64,000 bases of DNA from Mesonia profundi. Its GTDB lineage: Bacteria; Bacteroidota; Bacteroidia; Flavobacteriales; Flavobacteriaceae. The notes below the pieces were generated by a model. It had not been told where the DNA came from. It saw only the letters and a list, made by a program, of their open reading frames with translations, and searched no databases. Position numbers and translations under genes: made by a program. Where the stretch lies: the NCBI RefSeq assembly GCF_031085155.1, contig NZ_JAVHUL010000016.1:1-64000 (forward strand). Direction: 5' to 3'. This document shows, piece by piece, positions 46,458 to 56,222 of the stretch (positions are counted from its first letter, which is position 1; each line of letters opens with the position of its first letter).

Positions 46458-47366
46458 ATGAAGAAAGAAGATATACTTGCTAAAATTGATGAAAAGTACG
46501 AAAATCTAGGAGAAAATCCAGAGACCTATTTAAGCGGACTTCTACAAGCCAAGCCCATTAACTACTGGGATTACATACAAGTAGACACTTTGCTTTCTCT
46601 ACAAAAGCCAAGAACAGATTTTGAAGATGAAGAAATCTTTATCATGTATCATCAAGTAACCGAACTTGTGCTTAAACTTATGATTCATGAGCTAAAGCAG
46701 ATTACTTTAAAAAACCTTGAAGAAGCTATTTTAATAGATAAAATCAAACGAATTACGCGCTATACCAAAATGTTGATGACCTCTTTTGATGTGATGCGTG
46801 ATGGAATGGATTATGACGATTACAATACCTTTAGAGCTACTTTGGCTCCCGCAAGCGGATTTCAAAGTGCTCAATTTAGATTTTTAGAAATCTATTGTAC
46901 TCCCATAGAAAACCTTATCAATGTAAAAGGAAAAGAACGTCTTCCCAAAAACCCGAGTACAGCAGATTTATTTGACCAAGTATATTGGAAAGATGCTGGT
47001 CATAATCGTAAAACCGGAAAGAAAAGTTTAACCTTGAGAGCTTTTGAAGAGAAGTATTTAGATGATTTTATCGCTCTAGCCAAAAAAATGGAGGGAAATA
47101 CCTTAGCGGAAAAATACCTTCAGATAGAAAATCCTTCCGAAGAACTTACCAAAGCATTAAGAGGTTTAGATTATTTGTTTAATGTAGAATGGCCTATCAT
47201 TCATTTGAATACCGCGCAACATTACCTCAACAAAAAAGGAGAATCAAAAGCGGCTACAGGCGGCTCTGAATGGCAAAAATACCTACACCCTAAATACCAA
47301 CAACGTAAATTCTTCCCTGCATTATGGACGGAAGAAGAAATTTTGCATTGGGCAGAAAACGCATAA
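46458..47366 (+). CDS. kynA: tryptophan 2,3-dioxygenase
   Basis: 302 residues, a haem enzyme opening the indole ring of L-tryptophan to N-formylkynurenine. The substrate-contact block FIMYHQVTELVLKLMIHEL is the family's HQ..EL...IHEL motif (histidine contacting the indole), and FRATLAPASGFQSAQFRFLEIY is the other strict family motif. The proximal haem histidine is likely in the late IIHLNTAQHYLNKKG region. No other kynurenine-pathway gene is in the window. A terminator follows at 47406. Confidence 0.94.
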   Translation: MKKEDILAKIDEKYENLGENPETYLSGLLQAKPINYWDYIQVDTLLSLQKPRTDFEDEEIFIMYHQVTELVLKLMIHELKQITLKNLEEAILIDKIKRITRYTKMLMTSFDVMRDGMDYDDYNTFRATLAPASGFQSAQFRFLEIYCTPIENLINVKGKERLPKNPSTADLFDQVYWKDAGHNRKTGKKSLTLRAFEEKYLDDFIALAKKMEGNTLAEKYLQIENPSEELTKALRGLDYLFNVEWPIIHLNTAQHYLNKKGESKAATGGSEWQKYLHPKYQQRKFFPALWTEEEILHWAENA

Positions 47367-47405
47367 TCGAAACACTTTTAGCGTAAATTGTTTTACCCAC
47401 TTTAT

Positions 47406-47458
47406 ATCATCCTAAATTTTTTTCTCTACGTAAGAAAAGATTTAGGATGATTTTTTTT
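47406..47458 (+). terminator. terminator after tryptophan 2,3-dioxygenase
   Basis: A left arm starting ATCATCCTAAAT (47406-47417) pairs with a right arm ending ATTTAGGATGAT (47440-47451), with the inner pairs T-rich/A-rich, followed by eight T residues. Confidence 0.82.
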
Positions 47459-47512
47459 GTTGATTTTATGAAATCCTAATTACTTATTCTTATTTTAGAG
47501 AACAAGTGACCA

Positions 47513-47632
47513 ATACCAATTTAAATATGTAGTGTGGTATTAGGAAATTAAATTATTTTATGCTGAGTTGAAATTAAAAAGTAAGCATAAAAGAAACGAT
47601 TTAATTGCGCTATTATCTGTTTAACTTGGTAT
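47513..47632. mobile_element. MITE-like 120-bp palindromic element
   Basis: Terminal inverted repeats ATACCAATTTAAAT (47513-47526) and GTTTAACTTGGTAT (47619-47632) match at 12 of 14 positions. Nested inside are AATTAAAT/ATTTAATT (47546 and 47599) and TTTTATGC/GCATAAAA (47556-47563 and 47585-47592), so the whole element could fold as one long hairpin. It has no coding capacity, so it would be non-autonomous. No clear target-site duplication was found. Confidence 0.65.
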
Positions 47633-47654
47633 AAAAAACCTAAACTAAAAAACT

Positions 47655-49562
47655 ATGGAGAATAAAATGCAAATAAAATCCTTCGCCGCCTATAAAAAAA
47701 ACTACAAAAGAAGTGTGGAGCAACCTGAAGAATTTTGGAGCGATGTAGCTCAGAATTTCTCTTGGAGAAAAAAATGGGATACGACTTTAGAATGGGATTT
47801 TTCTACACCAGAAATTAGCTGGTTTAAAGGAGGAAAATTAAACATCACCGAAAATTGCCTGGATAGACATGCAGCAGCAACTCCTAATAAAAACGCTATC
47901 ATTTGGGAGCCCAACGATCCTAATGAAGAGTCTAGAACCATCACTTACAAACAGCTTTTAGTAAAAGTTTGTCATTTTGCCAACGTTCTTAAACGCAAAG
48001 GCATTAAAAAAGGAGATCGAGTTTGCATTTACATCCCTATGATCCCCGAGTTATCTATCGCCATGTTAGCTTGTGCGAGAATTGGCGCAATTCATTCTAT
48101 TGTTTTTGCAGGTTTTTCCAGTAAAGCCATTAGCAATAGAATCAATGATTCAGAATGTAAATTATTAATTACTGCCAACGATTATTATAGAGGAAGAAAA
48201 TCAATTCCGTTAAAGGAAGTGTGTGACGAAGCTTTAGAGAGCACCCCAAGCATTGAAAACGTGATCGTTTATCGCAGAACCATCAACTCTACTCCCATGA
48301 AAAAAGGTAGAGATACGTTTTGGTTTGATGAACTGCAAGACGCTTACGCGGAATGTGATCCCGAAGAGATGGATGCCGAAGATCCTTTGTTTATTTTATA
48401 TACTTCTGGGTCTACCGGAAAGCCAAAAGGCATGGTGCATACCACGGCAGGATACATGATTGGTACCAGTTATACCTTTGAGAATGTGTTTCAACCCGAT
48501 AAAGATTCCATTTATTGGTGTACGGCAGATATTGGTTGGATTACGGGTCACTCCTATATTATTTACGGTCCGTTAACCTCTGGCGCGACCACAGTCATGT
48601 TTGAAGGTGTCCCTAGCTATCCAGATTTTGGGAGATTTTGGGAGATTGTAGAGAAGTTCAAAATTACTCATTTTTACACGGCGCCGACGGCGATTAGAGC
48701 GATTGCCAAACAAGACATTTCTTTTGTAGAAAAACACGACCTTACTTCTTTAAAAGTGCTAGGAAGCGTTGGAGAACCTATTAATGAAGAAGCTTGGCAC
48801 TGGTATAATGACCATATAGGAAAGTCTAAATGTCCTATTGTAGATACGTGGTGGCAGACAGAAACTGGAGCCATTATGATTTCTCCTTTAGCGGGAGTTA
48901 CCGCAACCAGACCTACATTTGCAACCTTACCTCTACCCGGAGTGCAACCCGCATTAATGGATGAAGAAGGAAATGAAATAGAATTCGACGGACAAAAATC
49001 TGAAGGCCGATTAGCTATAAAAGCGCCTTGGCCAGCCATGGCGAGAACCATTTGGAACAACCACCAGCGTTTTAAAGATACCTACTTTTCTGCTTATAAA
49101 AATAAATATTTTACTGGCGATGGCGCTTACCGCGATGCTACAGAAAATTATAGAATTACGGGAAGAGTAGATGATGTAGTCATTGTCTCTGGACATAATT
49201 TGGGAACGGCTCCCATAGAAAATGCCATCAACGAACACGAATTGGTTTCTGAAAGTGCTATTGTAGGCTTCCCGCACGACGTAAAAGGAAATGCTTTATA
49301 TGCCTACGTCATTTTACAGGATAATGCAGAGCCTTCGGAAGAATTAAAAAAGGAGATCTTAGCAAAAGTCATCAAACATGTGGGTGCGATTGCCAAGCCT
49401 GATAAAATTCAGTTTGTAGATAATTTACCCAAAACAAGAAGTGGTAAAATTATGCGGAGAATACTTAGAAAAATCGCTTCTAAAGACACCGATAATCTAG
49501 GAGACACTTCTACTTTATTGAATCCAGAAGTGGTACAAACTATAAAAGATAAGGCTTTATAA
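47655..49562 (+). CDS. acs: acetyl-CoA synthetase
   Basis: 635 residues. ATP-dependent activation of acetate via acetyl-AMP to acetyl-CoA, cytosolic. Motifs: LFILYTSGSTGKPKGMVHT (AMP-binding P-loop-like), WCTADIGWITGHSYIIYGPL, DTWWQTETGAIMISP, TGDGAYRD and the C-terminal KTRSGKIMRRILR containing the regulatory, acetylatable lysine. N-terminal FWSDVAQNFSWRKKW is Acs-type. It lies just after a MITE-like element and is followed by a terminator hairpin overlapping its stop codon. Confidence 0.96.
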   Translation: MENKMQIKSFAAYKKNYKRSVEQPEEFWSDVAQNFSWRKKWDTTLEWDFSTPEISWFKGGKLNITENCLDRHAAATPNKNAIIWEPNDPNEESRTITYKQLLVKVCHFANVLKRKGIKKGDRVCIYIPMIPELSIAMLACARIGAIHSIVFAGFSSKAISNRINDSECKLLITANDYYRGRKSIPLKEVCDEALESTPSIENVIVYRRTINSTPMKKGRDTFWFDELQDAYAECDPEEMDAEDPLFILYTSGSTGKPKGMVHTTAGYMIGTSYTFENVFQPDKDSIYWCTADIGWITGHSYIIYGPLTSGATTVMFEGVPSYPDFGRFWEIVEKFKITHFYTAPTAIRAIAKQDISFVEKHDLTSLKVLGSVGEPINEEAWHWYNDHIGKSKCPIVDTWWQTETGAIMISPLAGVTATRPTFATLPLPGVQPALMDEEGNEIEFDGQKSEGRLAIKAPWPAMARTIWNNHQRFKDTYFSAYKNKYFTGDGAYRDATENYRITGRVDDVVIVSGHNLGTAPIENAINEHELVSESAIVGFPHDVKGNALYAYVILQDNAEPSEELKKEILAKVIKHVGAIAKPDKIQFVDNLPKTRSGKIMRRILRKIASKDTDNLGDTSTLLNPEVVQTIKDKAL

Positions 49563-49573
49563 GCCTTATCTTT
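49545..49573. terminator. terminator overlapping the acs stop codon
   Basis: AAAGATAAGGCTT (49545-49557) and AAGCCTTATCTTT (49561-49573) pair perfectly around TAT, with the stop codon TAA (49560-49562) in loop and stem. T-rich sequence follows. It may also end the convergent TsaC-like gene. Confidence 0.8.
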
Positions 49574-49600
49574 TTCTTTTTATTCCGTAAAGTTTAGGGG

Positions 49601-50218
49601 TTAGAAAATATCTACATCCCCTTTTCCTTCTCTTAATATTTCAGGATCACCTTCGCTTAAATCGATTACAGAAGAAGCCACGTTATCTCCGTATCCTCCA
49701 TCGATAACTACATCTACAAGTTTATCCCACTTTTCAGCAATCAACTCTGGATCTGTAGTATATTCTAAGACTTCATCCTCATCTTTTATAGAAGTAGAAA
49801 CAATAGGATTGCCTAAAGCAGTCACCAGCGCTCTGCATATATTATTATTAGGCACTCTAATTCCCACAGTTTTTTTCTTTTTAAATACAGAAGGTAAACT
49901 ATTACTTCCCGGCAAGATAAAAGTATAAGGCCCCGGAAGATTTCTTTTTAAAATTTTAAAATTTTGATTATCAATTGATGCATATTCAGATAAGTTACTC
50001 AAATCTGCCACAATAAAGGAGAAGTTAGACTTTTCTAATTTCACTCCTTTAATCTGCGCAATTTTTTCTAAAGCAGCATTATTGGTAATATCACAACCTA
50101 ATCCATACACCGTATCGGTAGGATAAATAACAAGACCTCCATTTTTAAGGACTTTTACCACCTTCTCTATTTCTTTTGGAGAGGGATTTTCTTCGTAAAT
50201 CTTGATTAATTCCGCCAT
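49601..50218 (-). CDS. L-threonylcarbamoyladenylate synthase (TsaC/YciO/Sua5 family)
   Basis: 205 residues with a single YrdC domain. Motifs VIYPTDTVYGLGCDITNN at the N-terminus, LPGPYTFILPGS and VGIRVPNNNICRAL in the middle. Known reaction: forms threonylcarbamoyl-AMP for the t6A37 modification of ANN-decoding tRNAs. YciO paralogues share the fold and cannot be excluded from sequence alone. Single gene; the stop faces the acs terminator. Confidence 0.88.
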   Translation of the reverse strand: MAELIKIYEENPSPKEIEKVVKVLKNGGLVIYPTDTVYGLGCDITNNAALEKIAQIKGVKLEKSNFSFIVADLSNLSEYASIDNQNFKILKRNLPGPYTFILPGSNSLPSVFKKKKTVGIRVPNNNICRALVTALGNPIVSTSIKDEDEVLEYTTDPELIAEKWDKLVDVVIDGGYGDNVASSVIDLSEGDPEILREGKGDVDIF

Positions 50219-50315
50219 AAAATATATATTTTTTAGAAAGCATAAGTTAGCAAAAAAAAATTGCTTTTACACTTTTTTTTATGAATCAGCTTTGGTTTTT
50301 TAAATTAGTTTTGAG

Positions 50316-50525
50316 TTAAGATTGTTCGACCTCACTTTCTAATTTTAAAACTTTAGCACCATCTTCTTGTTCTATGAAAATGGCTTTGTTCCCTTGTTCT
50401 CCTTTTCTTGTAATTTTTGATCCTTTAATCGTTTTGGTAATTTCTTGAGTATAAGTTTCAATTACTTTCCCTGTAGCAGTTCCTTCACCCCATTTCCAAC
50501 TAACTTTTGAGCCTTTTTTAATCAT
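50316..50525 (-). CDS. DUF2945 (HVA/TUDOR-like) small protein
   Basis: 69 residues. The fold motif GSKVSWKWGEGTATGKVIETYT is typical of the hypervirulence-associated TUDOR-like family. Members are small beta barrels, function unknown. The C-terminal IFIEQEDGAKVLKLESEVEQS completes the family. It stands between the TsaC-like gene and UvrD with about 100-150 bp on each side. Confidence 0.78.
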   Translation of the reverse strand: MIKKGSKVSWKWGEGTATGKVIETYTQEITKTIKGSKITRKGEQGNKAIFIEQEDGAKVLKLESEVEQS

Positions 50526-50672
50526 TTTTCTGTTATGTTTTATTTTTATTTAGGCTCTAGTTTAACAGTGCGTTAATCATATCTTGATAAAAAAAGTTTC
50601 CTCCTACGTAAGAAGGACAGCTTATCACAATTGTAATAGCTTTTTTAAACTACAGCCTTTATTTACTATTTA

Positions 50673-52994
50673 TTAAAGAAGTTTAAGCTTAGCAAACCTG
50701 AGTAATAACTTCTTTAATCCGCCATTTTCAAAGTCGATTTCTGCTTTTTTATCTTGTCCTGCTCCTTCAATACCAATTATGCTTCCTTTTCCAAAACGCA
50801 GGTGCTCTACTTTTTGTCCAGGTTCTAATTGTAATATTTCTGATGACGCTTTCGCGGAATTACCACTGCTTTGAGGTCTAAGTTTTCTTAATTTCCTTAA
50901 TTGTTCCTCACTAGGTTTATGCGCTGGTGGCGGAGTTCCTTTCTTAGGCTTGTTTTGTCTTAGCCTACTTTTATCTACTTCCCCAAAAACATCTGAATCG
51001 ATTAAAGGCTTGTATTTATAATCATCCTGCGGAATCATATACTCTTTATATTCAGCGTCAATTTCTTCAATAAATCTACTGGGTTCTGCATCAATCAATT
51101 TCCCCCATCGGTAACGCGATTGGGTATAGGTTAAATAAGCTTGCTTTTCTGCTCTAGTCAAGGCCACATAAAAAAGTCGTCTTTCCTCTTCCAGTTCAGA
51201 ACGGGTATTCATACTCATTCCTGAAGGAAAAAGTTCTTCCTCTAAACCTACAATATACACATAAGGAAATTCTAATCCTTTGGCCAAATGTATGGTCATT
51301 AAAGCCACTCTATCTTCCTCTTCGGTAGCTTTGTCCATATCGGTAGCAAGAGCTACATCTTCCAAAAATTCGGCTAGAGAACCATCGGTATCAGCAATTT
51401 CTTTTTGTTCTTCTACAAAATCTTTTATTCCGTTAAGGAGTTCTTCAATATTTTCTATACGTGCAATTCCTTCCGGAGTACCGTCTTTTTTAAATTCTTG
51501 AAGTAAACCTGTTTTCTTTGCAATAGATTCAGACACCGTAAACGCATCTTCCTTTTGCGCCATGACCTGAAAGCTTTTGATCATATTGGCAAAATTCGTC
51601 AGCTTGTTTTTAGTACCCTTGTTAATCTTGAGGTCTATTTTATCGATATTATCAATCACTTCAAAAATAGAACGCTTGTAATGATTGGCTGCTAGCACCA
51701 ATTTATCCATGGTAGTTGCGCCAATTCCCCTCGCTGGATAATTAATCACCCGTTTTAAAGCTTCTTCATCTTTAGAATTTACCAGCAAACGCAAATAAGC
51801 CAACACATCTTTGATCTCTTTACGTTGGTAAAATGAAAGTCCGCCATAAATTCGATATGGAATGTCTCTCTTCCGTAAAGCATCTTCCATAGCTCTACTT
51901 TGCGCATTGGTTCTATAAAGAATGGCAAAATCTCCATTTCTCATTTGGTGCTCCATTCTATTATCAAAAATAGAACTGGCAACGTAACGTCCTTCTTCCC
52001 CATCAGTCAATAAGCGATTGACAATAATTTTGGGTCCGTCATCGTTAGCTGTCCAAACAATCTTTTCTAGCTTGGTTTTGTTTTTATCTATAATAGAGTT
52101 GGCCGCGTGTACAATATTTTTGGTAGAGCGGTAATTTTGCTCTAGGCGATACATTTCTACATTATCATAGTCACGCTGAAAATTTAAAATGTTGTTGATA
52201 TTAGCTCCGCGGAAAGCGTAAATACTTTGCGCATCATCCCCTACCACACATATATTTTGAAATTTATCACTCAACGCGCGTACAATTAAATACTGCGAGT
52301 GGTTGGTATCTTGGTACTCATCTACTAAGATATATCTAAATCTATTTTGATATTTAGCCAATACTTCTGGAAAACGGGTTAAAAGCTCATTGGTTCTTAA
52401 AAGCAAGTCATCAAAATCCATGGCGCCGGCTTTAAAACAACGATCTACATAATGCTGATAGATTTCTCCCAAGCGAGGTCGCTTTGCCATCGCATCGGCT
52501 TCTTGCAATTCGGCATTTTGAAAATAAGCTTTTACGGTAACGAGACTGTTTTTATAGGAAGAAATTTTAGAGTAGACTTGTTTGTACTTATAAATGTCTT
52601 TATCTAAACTCAATTCTTTAATAATGGAGGAGATCAACCGTTGAGAATCTTGAGTATCGTAAATGGTAAAATTAGAAGGGTACCCTAATTTATCGGCTTC
52701 AAAACGGAGAATTTTAGCAAAAATAGAGTGGAATGTTCCCATCCATAGGTTTTTAGCTTCACTGCTTCCCACAATTTTGGAAATACGGCTTTTCATTTCC
52801 TTGGCCGCTTTATTGGTAAAAGTTAAAGATAGAATATTAAAAGGGTCTACCCCTTTACTCATTAAATAAGCAATTCTATACGTAAGTACTCTTGTCTTGC
52901 CAGATCCTGCACCAGCAATTACGATCATAGGACCGTCTTTTTGCAATACAGGCGCGCGTTGTGCGTCATTAAGTTCGGCTAGGTAATTCTCCAA
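50673..52994 (-). CDS. UvrD/PcrA-type DNA helicase
   Basis: 773 residues, superfamily 1A 3'-5' helicase for nucleotide excision repair and clearing of blocked forks. Motif I AGAGSGKTRVLTYRIAYL, motif II ILVDEYQDTNHSQYL, motif III CVVGDDAQSIYAFRGA, motif IV YRLEQNYRSTKNI, and late motifs MTIHLAKGLEFPYVY and YVALTRAEKQAYL. The C-terminal tail ends with a Tudor-like domain (LEPGQKVEHLRFGKGSIIGI) that in PcrA/UvrD binds RNA polymerase. Full length, single gene. Confidence 0.96.
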   Translation of the reverse strand: MENYLAELNDAQRAPVLQKDGPMIVIAGAGSGKTRVLTYRIAYLMSKGVDPFNILSLTFTNKAAKEMKSRISKIVGSSEAKNLWMGTFHSIFAKILRFEADKLGYPSNFTIYDTQDSQRLISSIIKELSLDKDIYKYKQVYSKISSYKNSLVTVKAYFQNAELQEADAMAKRPRLGEIYQHYVDRCFKAGAMDFDDLLLRTNELLTRFPEVLAKYQNRFRYILVDEYQDTNHSQYLIVRALSDKFQNICVVGDDAQSIYAFRGANINNILNFQRDYDNVEMYRLEQNYRSTKNIVHAANSIIDKNKTKLEKIVWTANDDGPKIIVNRLLTDGEEGRYVASSIFDNRMEHQMRNGDFAILYRTNAQSRAMEDALRKRDIPYRIYGGLSFYQRKEIKDVLAYLRLLVNSKDEEALKRVINYPARGIGATTMDKLVLAANHYKRSIFEVIDNIDKIDLKINKGTKNKLTNFANMIKSFQVMAQKEDAFTVSESIAKKTGLLQEFKKDGTPEGIARIENIEELLNGIKDFVEEQKEIADTDGSLAEFLEDVALATDMDKATEEEDRVALMTIHLAKGLEFPYVYIVGLEEELFPSGMSMNTRSELEEERRLFYVALTRAEKQAYLTYTQSRYRWGKLIDAEPSRFIEEIDAEYKEYMIPQDDYKYKPLIDSDVFGEVDKSRLRQNKPKKGTPPPAHKPSEEQLRKLRKLRPQSSGNSAKASSEILQLEPGQKVEHLRFGKGSIIGIEGAGQDKKAEIDFENGGLKKLLLRFAKLKLL

Positions 52995-53156
52995 AATAGT
53001 ATCGTTTTAAAGTCGTGAATTTACTAAAAATAGAAAAATATTTCCCGCTTTCACGCTTAACTTATAAACAATATAAAGAAGCACATAGAATGTTTAAAAC
53101 ACTATTTGATTACATATATTTTAAATATCTTAGCCGCCTATTTACAAGACTTAATT

Positions 53157-54764
53157 ATGATGGATAGCGTATTGGATTTTTTAGAAAAGATTACGTGGTG
53201 GCAATGGATAATCATTGGGGTTGTTATAGTTGCCATTAGGGACATCTTTTTTAATAAAAAACATATTATTACGAAAAACTTTCCCGTGGTTGGACATATC
53301 CGATACATGTTAGAGAGTATTGGCCCAGAATTAAGACAGTATATCGTTGCGAATAACCGTGAGGAACTTCCTTTTGATAGAATACAAAGAGGTTGGATAT
53401 ATGCATCTGCGAAGAATCAAAACAACTATGAAGGTTTTGGAACAGATCGCGATATTTATCAAAACAACTATATTTTCATCAATAATGCGATGACTCCTTA
53501 TAAGATGGCTCCTAAGCATCCCAATATTAGTGATCCTTACTTTTTACCTTGTGCCAAGGTAATGGGCTTACATCATAAAAGAAGAAGACCTTATCGTCCT
53601 GCTTCTGTCATTAATGTTTCTGCCATGAGCTTTGGGAGTCTTTCGGCAAGAGCCATTGCTTCTTTAAATAAAGGAGTAAAACTAGCCAACGCCTATCACA
53701 ATACTGGAGAAGGAGGAATTTCTCCATATCATAGAAATGGAGGCGATTTAGTATTACAAATTGGTACTGGTTATTTTGGAGTACGAGATGACGAGGGTAA
53801 TTTTTCTATGGATAAGCTAATAAAGCTTGTAGAAAACACACCTACTTTAAGAGCTATTGAAATAAAACTATCTCAAGGTGCTAAACCAGGAAAAGGAGGA
53901 GTTCTTCCTGCCTCTAAAATCACCCAAGAGATTGCAGACATACGTCACGTCCCTATGGGAAAAGATGTGATTTCACCACCTTATCATAATGCTTTTGATG
54001 GTATTGATGAGATGATTGATTTCTTAGAAGATATCGCAGAAAAAACTGGACTTCCTGTCGGAATTAAAGCTGCTATAGGTAAAACTAACCAATGGCAAGA
54101 ACTGGCCAGAAAGATGAAAGACACCAATCGCGGTCCTGATTTTATAAGTATTGATGGCGGAGAAGGTGGAACAGGTGCTGCTCCCCCAAGTTTCGCCGAT
54201 CACGTTGCCGTACCTTGGACCTATGGTTTCCAAAAGATTTATAAGATCTTTAAAAACTATGATTTAAGCAATCAGATTGTGTTTGTAGGAAGTGGCAAGT
54301 TAGGATTTCCTTCTCAAGCTGCGATGGCTTTTTCTATGGGTGTAGATGTTATTAATGTGGCACGAGAGGCGATGATGAGCATAGGGTGTATACAAGCTCA
54401 AGCTTGTCATACCAACACCTGCCCTACAGGAGTAGCGACTCAAAATAAGTGGTTACAACGCGGAATAAATGTAGATAATAAGGCCGTACGCACCAATATG
54501 TATTTTAAGAATTTCCGTAAAGAATTTATTGAAATCACCCATGCTTGTGGTTATGAACACCCTTGTGAATTTACGATGGATGATGTGAATGTGAATTTAG
54601 GAGATCAAGATTTTACCAAAACACTAGCCGATTCCTATGAGTACCATAAAGTAAAAGTTCCTTTTGAAGGAGTTCGTGCTTTACAGAAATGTAAGTATCT
54701 TGGCGGAAATTATAAAAGAAAAGACTCCGAAGAATCTTTTGAAGAAGATGACGTTCGTTATTAA
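53157..54764 (+). CDS. FMN-binding glutamate synthase-family protein
   Basis: 535 residues from ATG 53157 (MMDSVLDFLEK); ATG 53160 is also possible. An N-terminal membrane helix (WWQWIIIGVVIVAIRDIFF) is followed by the GltB-like FMN barrel: PASVINVSAMSFGSLSARAI, ISIDGGEGGTGAAPPSFADH, MGVDVINVAREAMMSIGCIQ and a cysteine block with HTNTCPTGVATQ. It lacks the N-terminal glutaminase domain and is much shorter than real glutamate synthase, so it is a stand-alone oxidoreductase of unknown substrate. It is followed 15 bp later by a DUF7935 gene. Confidence 0.9.
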   Translation: MMDSVLDFLEKITWWQWIIIGVVIVAIRDIFFNKKHIITKNFPVVGHIRYMLESIGPELRQYIVANNREELPFDRIQRGWIYASAKNQNNYEGFGTDRDIYQNNYIFINNAMTPYKMAPKHPNISDPYFLPCAKVMGLHHKRRRPYRPASVINVSAMSFGSLSARAIASLNKGVKLANAYHNTGEGGISPYHRNGGDLVLQIGTGYFGVRDDEGNFSMDKLIKLVENTPTLRAIEIKLSQGAKPGKGGVLPASKITQEIADIRHVPMGKDVISPPYHNAFDGIDEMIDFLEDIAEKTGLPVGIKAAIGKTNQWQELARKMKDTNRGPDFISIDGGEGGTGAAPPSFADHVAVPWTYGFQKIYKIFKNYDLSNQIVFVGSGKLGFPSQAAMAFSMGVDVINVAREAMMSIGCIQAQACHTNTCPTGVATQNKWLQRGINVDNKAVRTNMYFKNFRKEFIEITHACGYEHPCEFTMDDVNVNLGDQDFTKTLADSYEYHKVKVPFEGVRALQKCKYLGGNYKRKDSEESFEEDDVRY

Positions 54765-54779
54765 AGTTTTACAAAATCT

Positions 54780-55301
54780 ATGGAAGAAGTTAATATCATT
54801 CAATTATTATTTTATTTACTACCCGCTGTAATTGTAGCCTTGGTAGCTTACTACTTTTTTAACTCTTATTTTAAAGAGGAACAAAAACGTAGAATGTATC
54901 AACTAAGAGCAGAAAACAGCAGACAAGCGCTTCCGTTAAGGCTTCAAGCGATAGAAAGAATGACCTTGTTTTTAGAACGGATAGATCCAGGAAGTCTTAT
55001 CATTAGAGTGAAACCTTATAATGAAGATCAAGTGGATTACGAAAACTTACTGATTAAAAATATTGAGCAGGAGTTTGAACATAATCTCGCTCAACAAGTT
55101 TACGTGAGTATAGAATGCTGGAATGCCATAAGAGCTACTAAAAATGCTACCATCGCACTTATTAGAAAAGCGAATAAAATGGAAGAAGTAAACAGTCCCG
55201 ATAAATTAAGGGAATTGATTTTGAGCCAGATGGTAGAAAAAACTTCTCCTAGCCAAACGGGAATTGCTTATTTAAAGAAAGAAGCGAGAGATATTTGGTA
55301 G
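54780..55301 (+). CDS. DUF7935-like membrane-anchored protein
   Basis: 173 residues with one N-terminal transmembrane helix (LLFYLLPAVIVALVAYYFF) and a mainly helical cytosolic part (RLQAIERMTLFLERIDPGSL, ECWNAIRATKNATIALIRKAN). I recall this as DUF7935, of unknown function. It is 15 bp after the glutamate synthase-family gene and probably forms an operon with it. Its stop lies directly against the convergent patatin gene. Confidence 0.72.
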   Translation: MEEVNIIQLLFYLLPAVIVALVAYYFFNSYFKEEQKRRMYQLRAENSRQALPLRLQAIERMTLFLERIDPGSLIIRVKPYNEDQVDYENLLIKNIEQEFEHNLAQQVYVSIECWNAIRATKNATIALIRKANKMEEVNSPDKLRELILSQMVEKTSPSQTGIAYLKKEARDIW

Positions 55302-56222
55302 TTACTCATTCTTTTCTAACCGAAGCTCGTTTTCATGTAAACTTTTTGCTTTCTTTTCGGCGTAATCAAAGCCTTGCTGCCACCAGTTGGTCATCAGTTT
55401 TTTATCAAAAATTAAAGAATTTTCGGTGAGTTTACTGGGAGTATAATAAAGATTTAAAATTACATCCCTATTAATCGCAGCTAATTTCCCTTCTATAATA
55501 TTGCTCTTCTCTACTTGGTCGAGCATATACCCAAAAAGGTTTACCATTAAGGAGAAAGGGTTTTTCCCCAACACCTTATTGTATTCCATATTCTCAGATT
55601 CTAGAATCACCGCATCAATCTCTGTGGCGCCACGCCTTATGGCTTCCCGAATAGGAACCATACAACCAAAACCACCGTCGGCGTATTCAAAGCCATCTTT
55701 CTTGGCTATACTCATAAACGGAACGTAGTTGCAAGAAATCCAAATCCAATCGCAAAATTCTTCGTAAGTAAAGTCTTTAATCGATTTATATTCGATTTGA
55801 TTTTTACTCAAATTAGAAACCGTCACCACCAAATCTGTTACCGTAGATTTAATTTCAAGAAATTCTGCTTTGGTAAGTTTTTTTCGAATAAGTTTTTTTA
55901 GGTTTTTACTTTCTCCAAAAGTTCGTTTTTTCTTTAAAAACTGAAGAATAGTCGTCAAATAATTAATACTTACATACTCCCTGTTCCCTTCTTTTTTTAT
56001 TACTAACGGATTTAAACTAAAAATACTGGTTTGGTTCACATTGGTGTAAATATCGTGCAGTTTGGTAAGTTTCCCTAAGGCGAGATGTGAAATCAATAAA
56101 CTTCCTGTAGACGAGCCTATAAAAATATCGTATTCCTTTTTCTGCTCTCGTATAAGGTGCTCGGCAACTCCGCCCGCATAAGCTCCTTTACTCCCTCCGC
56201 CAGATATCACTAATGCTCTCAT
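55302..56222 (-). CDS. patatin-like phospholipase
   Basis: 306 residues. The catalytic dyad of patatin: GGGSKGAYAGGVAEHL (oxyanion loop) and the nucleophilic serine in FIGSSTGSLLIS (GxSxG); the aspartate is in YADGGFGCMVPI (DGG). Known role of the family: acyl hydrolase on phospholipids, cytosolic or membrane-associated. It overlaps the aminopeptidase gene downstream in coordinate (56219-56222) by 4 bp, so the M1 peptidase and patatin are co-transcribed. Confidence 0.92.
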   Translation of the reverse strand: MRALVISGGGSKGAYAGGVAEHLIREQKKEYDIFIGSSTGSLLISHLALGKLTKLHDIYTNVNQTSIFSLNPLVIKKEGNREYVSINYLTTILQFLKKKRTFGESKNLKKLIRKKLTKAEFLEIKSTVTDLVVTVSNLSKNQIEYKSIKDFTYEEFCDWIWISCNYVPFMSIAKKDGFEYADGGFGCMVPIREAIRRGATEIDAVILESENMEYNKVLGKNPFSLMVNLFGYMLDQVEKSNIIEGKLAAINRDVILNLYYTPSKLTENSLIFDKKLMTNWWQQGFDYAEKKAKSLHENELRLEKNE

